From NCBI GenBank assembly GCA_029857925.1, contig JAOUGF010000005.1, positions 1 to 16,712 on the forward strand: 16,712 nucleotides of DNA, given 5' to 3'. Below, one piece after another: positions 14,787-16,712 of this stretch. The stretch is from Gammaproteobacteria bacterium (GTDB lineage: Bacteria; Pseudomonadota; Gammaproteobacteria; S012-40). The notes beneath the pieces are model-generated. The model had not been told where the DNA came from and made no database searches. It worked only from the letters and a program-made list of their open reading frames with translations. A program made the position numbers and the translations under genes. The first letter of the stretch is position 1. Every line of letters starts with the position of its first letter.

Positions 14787-14842
14787 GTGATAAATATCCT
14801 ACATATTTATGTTTCACCGCTCACAACACAATTTGCAGATTT

Positions 14843-16712
14843 CTACCGACCCACCGTAGTTACTATTTTAACTTGCTTATTGGACGGTATTTCGTTATAG
14901 GCGATTACATGCAAATTCGGTACAGATCGTTTTGCGAAATGTGCAAGCATTGGTCGTATCGCGGCGGAAACTAATAGCATGGCGACCTGTCCAGCTGCTT
15001 CAACTCGCTGAACCGCTTCTATTAGCGCTGTGTGTAGCCGATCCGCAAGTCCTGGCTCGATAGAAATGCCACCTTCATCCACTACGCTTACACTCTGCTG
15101 CAATATCTGTTCCAGTGAAGGCTCCAGCGTAATCACCGGGATTTGCTCCGCCAAACCGTTAAAATGTTGAATGATAGAACGACTCAGAGCCACCCGTACT
15201 GCAGCAGTTAAGTACGCCGCGTCTTTATTTTTTGTAGATTTTTCGGCCAACGTTTCTACAATTGACCGCATATCTCGTATTGGGACATTTTCTTCTAACA
15301 GATTCTGCAAAACTCTGACTATGGTACCGATGGGTAACGTGTCAGGCACTAATCCTTCAACCAGTTTCGGCGCTGTTTTTGCGAGGGATTCTAGTAATTG
15401 CTGAACCTCTTCTCGCCCCAGTAACTCATGCGCATGACTCTGTAATAATTGACTTAGATGTGTCGCGATGACAGTTCCGCAATCCACTACGGTATAACCT
15501 AGTGTCGCTGCCTGATCCCTCAATCTCCCTTCTACCCAAATCGCCGCCAATCCAAATGCAGGATCAATAGTTCGGATACCCTCTAACTCACCATATACCT
15601 GACCCGGATTTATAGCAAGATCGCGATCGGGATAAACTTCGGCCTCAGAGATCGGCACGCCGTGTAACGTAATTCTATACGCGTTTGGCTTCAACTCCAG
15701 ATTGTCCCTTATGTGTACTGAAGGGATTAGAAAGCCCAGTTCTTGAGATATTTTTTTTCTAACGCCTTTAATTCTTGGCATAAGTTGTCCGCCTTGCGCC
15801 CGATCTACTAACGATATCAGGCGATATCCGACCTCCAATCCGATACGATCTACCAGCCCAATGTCCTCCCAAGAAGGCTCCGTTTGCGCAGCGGGTGGTG
15901 GTAGTTCTTGTTTCGGCTGCACCGCAGCATCAGCGGCAATCCTTCTCTTTTTAAAGAGCTGCCACGCACCAAAGCCTAAAACACCTGCCAACAATAAAAA
16001 CGGGATATTTGGCATACCTGGTACCAATCCCAGTCCCCCGATAATACTCGCGGTAATCACAAGTGTCCTTGGATTCGCGACCAATTGAGTGGCCATTTGA
16101 CCTCCCATATCTTGTTCTGAGGACACACGAGTAACAATAATCGCAGTCGCAGTTGATAGTATTAGCGAAGGAATTTGCGCCACCAGGCCATCGCCAATCG
16201 TCATCAAAGTGTATATTGTCGCGGCGTCACCAAAAGACAAATTATGTTGTAGAGTACCTACCGCTACGCCACCGATCAGGTTGATAAATAATATTAGTAT
16301 GCCCGCAATGGCATCACCTCGAACAAATTTGCTGGCACCGTCCATGGATCCGTAAAAATCTGCTTCTTGCATTACCTCCTGACGACGCGTTTGTGCCTCT
16401 GACTGACTAATTGCGCCGGCATTCAGGTCGGCGTCTATCGCCATTTGTTTGCCAGGCATAGAGTCCAACGTAAAGCGCGCAGATACTTCAGATACTCGGC
16501 CCGCGCCTTTTGTAACTACGACAAAGTTAATGATTACTAAAATAGCGAATACGACAAATCCTACCGCATAGTCACCACCTATGACGAACTCCCCAAACGC
16601 CTCAATAACCCGACCTGCAGCATCGGTGCCTTCGTGACCATGAAGCAACACTACGCGTGTTGACGCAATATTGAGTGACAGGCGGAGTAATGTCGAAAGC
16701 AACAATACCGTT
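14843..16712 (-). CDS. flhA: Flagellar export gate protein FlhA (N-terminus cut by window edge)
   Basis: FlhA forms the nonameric export gate of the flagellar type III secretion system and docks chaperone-substrate complexes through its cytoplasmic domain. About 622 residues are present; the reading frame continues past the right edge, so roughly the first 80-90 residues, with the start, are missing. The visible part opens within the second membrane region at LLRLSLNIASTRVVLLHGHE. It includes the FHIPEP loop MPGKQMAIDADLNAGAI, followed by the remaining membrane helices to about residue 250 of the visible part. The soluble C-terminal domain ends NKQVKIVTTVGR. TTG 16705 is internal and is not the start. 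No disruption is seen. The Sct/InvA injectisome paralogues are less likely because flhF and fleN follow immediately. Confidence 0.97.
   Translation of the reverse strand, partial: TVLLLSTLLRLSLNIASTRVVLLHGHEGTDAAGRVIEAFGEFVIGGDYAVGFVVFAILVIINFVVVTKGAGRVSEVSARFTLDSMPGKQMAIDADLNAGAISQSEAQTRRQEVMQEADFYGSMDGASKFVRGDAIAGILILFINLIGGVAVGTLQHNLSFGDAATIYTLMTIGDGLVAQIPSLILSTATAIIVTRVSSEQDMGGQMATQLVANPRTLVITASIIGGLGLVPGMPNIPFLLLAGVLGFGAWQLFKKRRIAADAAVQPKQELPPPAAQTEPSWEDIGLVDRIGLEVGYRLISLVDRAQGGQLMPRIKGVRKKISQELGFLIPSVHIRDNLELKPNAYRITLHGVPISEAEVYPDRDLAINPGQVYGELEGIRTIDPAFGLAAIWVEGRLRDQAATLGYTVVDCGTVIATHLSQLLQSHAHELLGREEVQQLLESLAKTAPKLVEGLVPDTLPIGTIVRVLQNLLEENVPIRDMRSIVETLAEKSTKNKDAAYLTAAVRVALSRSIIQHFNGLAEQIPVITLEPSLEQILQQSVSVVDEGGISIEPGLADRLHTALIEAVQRVEAAGQVAMLLVSAAIRPMLAHFAKRSVPNLHVIAYNEIPSNKQVKIVTTVGR

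Noticed and set aside
1..16712. CRISPR array, tRNA or rRNA genes, prophage or defence genes
   Set aside because: No spaced direct repeats, RNA gene folds or relevant protein motifs were seen on either strand.

Overview
The window comes from a polarly flagellated gammaproteobacterium. It carries the flhA-flhF-fleN-fliA-cheYZAB-motCD-parC-parP-cheW-fipA block in the same gene order as Pseudomonas and its relatives. By eye the base composition is balanced, a little on the AT-rich side, and I see no compositional break that would suggest recent transfer. I cannot name the genus. Every gene I can support lies on the minus strand, so transcription runs from high to low coordinates.

From right to left, 16712-11802 holds the flagellar export gate gene flhA (cut by the window edge), the polar-placement GTPase flhF, the flagellar-number ATPase fleN and the flagellar sigma factor fliA. 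The last two overlap by ATGA. A 230-bp gap with a possible sigma-28 promoter separates them from the chemotaxis operon at 11571-3027: cheY, cheZ, cheA, cheB, the stator pair motC-motD, parC-parP, cheW and fipA (DUF2802). A hairpin followed by a T-tract lies between parP and cheW. A strong intrinsic terminator at 2982-2956 closes the operon.

Next comes fapA (DUF342). It appears to have its own flagellar sigma-28 promoter, placed so close to the ATG that the transcript would be almost leaderless. To its left, 905-1261 has no clear gene. The window ends with a small outer-membrane beta-barrel protein and the N-terminal part of a TPR-like lipoprotein. These two look like a separate unit with no obvious link to motility.

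Taken together, the locus builds one polar motility and chemotaxis apparatus. FlhF, FleN and FipA set where and how many flagella form. ParC and ParP place the chemoreceptor arrays at the same pole. CheA, CheW, CheY, CheZ and CheB carry the signal, and MotC/MotD supply torque. No cheR, cheV or hubP/fimV is present, so those functions must be encoded elsewhere. No undescribed multi-gene system is evident. The points that most merit checking are short acidic repeats in the CheA linker that resemble the CheZ C-terminal CheY-binding tail, and the near-leaderless sigma-28 transcription of fapA directly behind a terminator.
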